Positions 6,085 to 8,715 of a stretch of DNA of 8,715 nt are shown here, one piece after another. Position numbers and translations under genes: made by a program. Location: positions 1 to 8,715 of the forward strand of contig JAFPTE010000140.1 in assembly GCA_017400415.1 (NCBI GenBank), written 5' to 3'. Source of the stretch: Oscillospiraceae bacterium (GTDB taxonomy: Bacteria > Bacillota > Clostridia > Oscillospirales > Oscillospiraceae). The notes beneath the pieces were generated by a model. The model was not told where the DNA came from. It saw only the letters and a list, made by a program, of their open reading frames with translations, and did no database searches. How positions within the stretch are numbered: the stretch's first letter is position 1; every line of letters starts with the position of its first letter.

Positions 6085-7824
6085 ATGCCGCTGCCTGATG
6101 GCTTTCTGGACGAGCTTGTGGCCCGGAACGATATTGTTGACGTGGTCTCCGACTATGTGGCGCTCAATAAGCGCTCCGGCAGCAATCTCTTCGGCCTGTG
6201 CCCCTTCCACTCGGAAAAAACCCCGTCCTTCTCCGTCAACCAGGACCGGCAGATCTATCACTGCTTCGGCTGCGGCAAGGGCGGCGGAGTTATAAACTTC
6301 ATAATGGAAATCGAGAACGTGGGCTTCATGGACGCCGTGGCCATCCTGTGCCGCAGGGCCGGCATGGAGCTTCCTCCTGACGATACGCCGGAGGAGATAC
6401 GTTCCCGGCGACAGAGGCTTTTGGAACTAAATAAAGAGGCCGCCCGTCTATACTTTGAGACCCTTAAGACCGAGAAGGGCTCCCTGGCGGTGGATTACAT
6501 ACGCAGAAGAGGGATATCGCCCAAAATGGTCACCCGCTTCGGTCTGGGAGCCGCCCCGGATGAGTGGAACTATATGACCGACGCTCTGAAAAAGAAGGGC
6601 TTCACGGAGGTCCAGATGGTAGAGGGCGGCCTTGCCAAGCGGGGAAAGAACGGCGGAATTTATGATGCCTTCCGGAACCGCCTGATGTTCCCTGTCATTG
6701 ACGTCCGGGGCAGCGTTATCGGCTTCTCCGGCCGTATTCTGGGGGACGGGGAGCCTAAATATCTGAACAGCCCCGATACGCCGGTTTTCTCCAAGAGCCG
6801 GAACCTTTTTGCCCTGAATCTTGCAAAAAAGTCAAAACGCGGTATGCTTATCCTGGCAGAGGGGAATATTGACGTTGTAAGTCTCCACCAGGCGGGGTTT
6901 GACTGCGCCGTGGCCAGCCTGGGCACAGCCCTGACAGAGGAGCAGGCCCGGCTTATGAGCCGGTACACAAGCCAGGTGGTGGTTGCCTACGATAACGATA
7001 CCGCCGGACAGAAGGCCGCCCAGCGTGCAATAGGAATCTTCGACAAGACCGGCATAAGCTGCCGCATTCTGCGGGTGGAGGGAGCCAAGGACCCGGATGA
7101 GTTCATAAAAAGCCGTGGGCCCGATGCCTTCCAGCTCCTTTTGGAGCGCAGCGAAAACCACGTTGAATACCGCCTTCTGGCCGCCGGGAGCAAGTATGAC
7201 CTGGGCACCACGGACGGGAAGCTGGGTTACGTTACCGAGGCCGCCGAGATCCTTGCCACCCTGCGGAACGTGGTTGAGCGCGATATGTACTGCCGCAAGG
7301 TTGCGGAGGAGGTAGGCGTCAGCCCGGAGGCCCTGGCCTCGGAGGTCAAAAAGACCATCGATAAGCGAATGAGCGCCGCCAGACGCAAGCAGGAAAAGCA
7401 GGAGATGCGGGGCAGCGTCACAGCCCCCGGCGTCAGCAAAATGAAGTATGAGGACCCGGCCTCCGCCGTGGCGGAAAAGGGCATTATCCGCTGCATGCTT
7501 GCGGACCCGGGTATCTGCGGCACCATTCAGATTGACGAGAGCGACTTTACCTCTCCGTTCCTGGGCAGGGTTTTCTCCTACATAGCCGCCAGATACAGAG
7601 CCGGGGATAATATAGACCTGTCGTCAGTGCTCACAACCGTGGAGAAGAGCGAGGAGGCCTCCGAGCTCACTTCCCTTGCCGCTGCGCCAATGACGGCGGC
7701 CAATGCCGCTGCAGCCTGCAGCGACTATATTGCACGGCTTAAGTCGCTTAAAAAGCCTGCACAGGAGCAGGATTTAAGAGAGATAGCAGATAAATTAAGA
7801 ACTCAGAAGGGTTATGGAGGTTAA
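6085..7824 (+). CDS. dnaG: DNA primase DnaG
   Basis: DnaG makes the RNA primers for leading- and lagging-strand replication and acts with the replicative helicase. The 579 residues are close to the usual 580-600. The zinc-binding domain is C39-x2-H42-x17-C60-x2-C63. The catalytic core follows, with GRILGDGEPKYLNSPDTPVFSKS near 215-237. The TOPRIM site has EGNID at 259-263 and DND at 303-305, so the acidic metal ligands are kept. The usual EGYxD is EGNID here, and the usual DGD-type motif is DND. The helicase-interacting C-terminal domain spans about residues 450-579. A ribosome binding site for rpoD lies inside its last codons and only three bases separate the two genes, so dnaG and rpoD are cotranscribed and probably translationally coupled. 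Identification is firm. Confidence 0.97.
   Translation: MPLPDGFLDELVARNDIVDVVSDYVALNKRSGSNLFGLCPFHSEKTPSFSVNQDRQIYHCFGCGKGGGVINFIMEIENVGFMDAVAILCRRAGMELPPDDTPEEIRSRRQRLLELNKEAARLYFETLKTEKGSLAVDYIRRRGISPKMVTRFGLGAAPDEWNYMTDALKKKGFTEVQMVEGGLAKRGKNGGIYDAFRNRLMFPVIDVRGSVIGFSGRILGDGEPKYLNSPDTPVFSKSRNLFALNLAKKSKRGMLILAEGNIDVVSLHQAGFDCAVASLGTALTEEQARLMSRYTSQVVVAYDNDTAGQKAAQRAIGIFDKTGISCRILRVEGAKDPDEFIKSRGPDAFQLLLERSENHVEYRLLAAGSKYDLGTTDGKLGYVTEAAEILATLRNVVERDMYCRKVAEEVGVSPEALASEVKKTIDKRMSAARRKQEKQEMRGSVTAPGVSKMKYEDPASAVAEKGIIRCMLADPGICGTIQIDESDFTSPFLGRVFSYIAARYRAGDNIDLSSVLTTVEKSEEASELTSLAAAPMTAANAAAACSDYIARLKSLKKPAQEQDLREIADKLRTQKGYGG
7816..7820 (+). promoter_or_regulatory. Ribosome binding site of rpoD within dnaG
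   Basis: GGAGG overlaps the last sense codons of dnaG, seven bases before ATG 7828. A second in-frame ATG at 7834 is less well spaced. Confidence 0.6.
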
Positions 7825-7827
7825 GAT

Positions 7828-8715
7828 ATGGATATGGAAAAGCACGAGCTGGAAAACGCCGAGGTTGAGGAGAACGAAACGGTAAACGAGAAAGCGGCGG
7901 AAGAGGAGGCTCCCAAGGAGGAGAAGACCAAGGAACAGATAATTGCGGAGAAGCTCACTGCCCTCATCGACGAGGGCAAGAAGAAGGGCTCCCTGACCGC
8001 CAAGGAGCTTTCTGTAATCGAGGAGCTCAACCTGTCTCAGGATATTATGGACAAGTTCTATGAGACTCTTGACCGCCTTGGAATCGAGACCACCGAGGAA
8101 GAGCCCCTGGAGATAATGGACGACGTTGACCTGCCGGAGATTGAGGAGATCAGTGAAATCGAGGAAATAACCAAGGAGGAGCTCGAGGACACGGACGCCA
8201 TGATCGACTCCTTCGCCATTGACGACCCGGTGCGCATGTACCTGAAGGAGATCGGCAAGGTACGTCTGCTCAACCCCGATGAAGAGGTGGAGCTGGCAGA
8301 GAGAATGGCCGCCGGTGACGAGAAGGCGAAGCAGCAGATGGCGGAGGCCAACCTGCGCCTGGTGGTCTCCATCGCAAAGCGCTACGTGGGCCGCGGCATG
8401 CAGTTCCTTGACCTTATCCAGGAGGGCAACCTGGGCCTTATCAAGGCGGTGGACAAGTTCAATTACCAGAAGGGCTATAAGTTCTCCACCTACGCCACCT
8501 GGTGGATCCGCCAGGCCATCACCAGAGCCATTGCGGACCAGGCCCGCACCCTCCGTATCCCGGTCCACATGGTGGAGACCATCAACAAGGTCATCCGTGT
8601 GTCCCGTCAGCTCCTGCAGGAGCTGGGCCATGACCCCAGCCCGGAGGAGATTGCCGAGGAGATGAATATGCCCGTGGACAAGGTCCGGGATATTCTGAAA
8701 ATCGCCCAGGAGCCC
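7828..8715 (+). CDS. rpoD: Primary sigma factor RpoD/SigA, N-terminal part
   Basis: The housekeeping sigma-70 factor directs RNA polymerase to -35/-10 promoters. The frame is open for 296 codons to the right edge, so the 3' end (rest of region 3 and all of region 4) is missing. Order: an acidic Glu/Lys-rich start (residues 1-36), region 1.1 (about 37-85), an acidic linker rich in Glu, Asp and Ile (about 88-128), and region 1.2 beginning DDPVRMYLKEIG at 132. Region 2 contains NLRLVVSIAKRYVGRGM from 175, the core-binding QFLDLIQEGNLGLIKAVDKF, and the -10 recognition/melting element TYATWWIRQAI near 221-231. The start of region 3 is PVHMVETINKV through EELGHDPSPEE-like residues. The region 1.1 plus conserved region 2 pattern marks the primary, not an alternative, sigma factor. 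It lies three bases after dnaG in the classic dnaG-rpoD pair. Confidence 0.97.
   Translation, partial: MDMEKHELENAEVEENETVNEKAAEEEAPKEEKTKEQIIAEKLTALIDEGKKKGSLTAKELSVIEELNLSQDIMDKFYETLDRLGIETTEEEPLEIMDDVDLPEIEEISEIEEITKEELEDTDAMIDSFAIDDPVRMYLKEIGKVRLLNPDEEVELAERMAAGDEKAKQQMAEANLRLVVSIAKRYVGRGMQFLDLIQEGNLGLIKAVDKFNYQKGYKFSTYATWWIRQAITRAIADQARTLRIPVHMVETINKVIRVSRQLLQELGHDPSPEEIAEEMNMPVDKVRDILKIAQEP

Noticed and set aside
7795..8631. Minus-strand open frame of 278 codons rich in Leu, Val and His, opposite rpoD.
   Set aside because: It mirrors the rpoD reading frame, whose protein is a clear sigma-70 factor. The Leu-rich appearance is the complement of Glu/Lys codons.

Overview
The window reads as a chromosomal housekeeping region of a GC-rich, low-oxygen Firmicute, most likely in the Oscillospiraceae/Ruminococcaceae part of Clostridia. 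The reasons are the gene content and order (YerC-type TrpR relative, YqeM-like methyltransferase, Hsp33, HflX, YigZ, Dgt, DnaG, SigA), strong GGAGG-type ribosome binding sites with TTG and GTG starts, and many ATA (Ile) codons in otherwise GC-rich genes. The taxonomic placement is inference from these traits, not from a search. All genes lie on the + strand. No tRNA, rRNA, CRISPR array, insertion sequence or phage gene was seen.

Layout. (1) Positions 1 to about 120 hold the C-terminal part of an oligopeptide/nickel-type ABC transporter ATPase. It stops abruptly and is joined, in another reading frame, to the C-terminal half of an AMP-forming acyl-CoA synthetase (to 1074). Neither gene is intact at the join, so this is either a real rearrangement or a chimeric/misassembled contig end. 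(2) Positions 1094-3011 carry three tightly packed genes: yerC-like regulator, SAM-dependent methyltransferase (TTG start overlapping the previous stop) and hslO (one-base overlap). (3) A 78-base gap with a well-formed RNA hairpin precedes hflX (TTG start) and a YigZ/IMPACT-family gene. (4) After a 53-base gap come dgt, dnaG and rpoD (sigA). The last runs off the right edge.

How the genes fit together. HslO (redox-controlled holdase), HflX (ribosome-splitting GTPase) and YigZ all belong to families tied to protein or ribosome homeostasis. dgt-dnaG-rpoD is a version of the macromolecular-synthesis operon: dNTP control, replication priming and the primary sigma factor, with dgt just upstream of dnaG and no rpsU in view. 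Close spacing suggests cotranscription over much of 1094-8715, with possible control points at the hairpin before hflX and in the gap before dgt.

I did not find an undescribed biological system here. The points most worth checking are the chimeric junction near 113-124 and the hairpin at 3024-3055, which has an alternative, mutually exclusive pairing.
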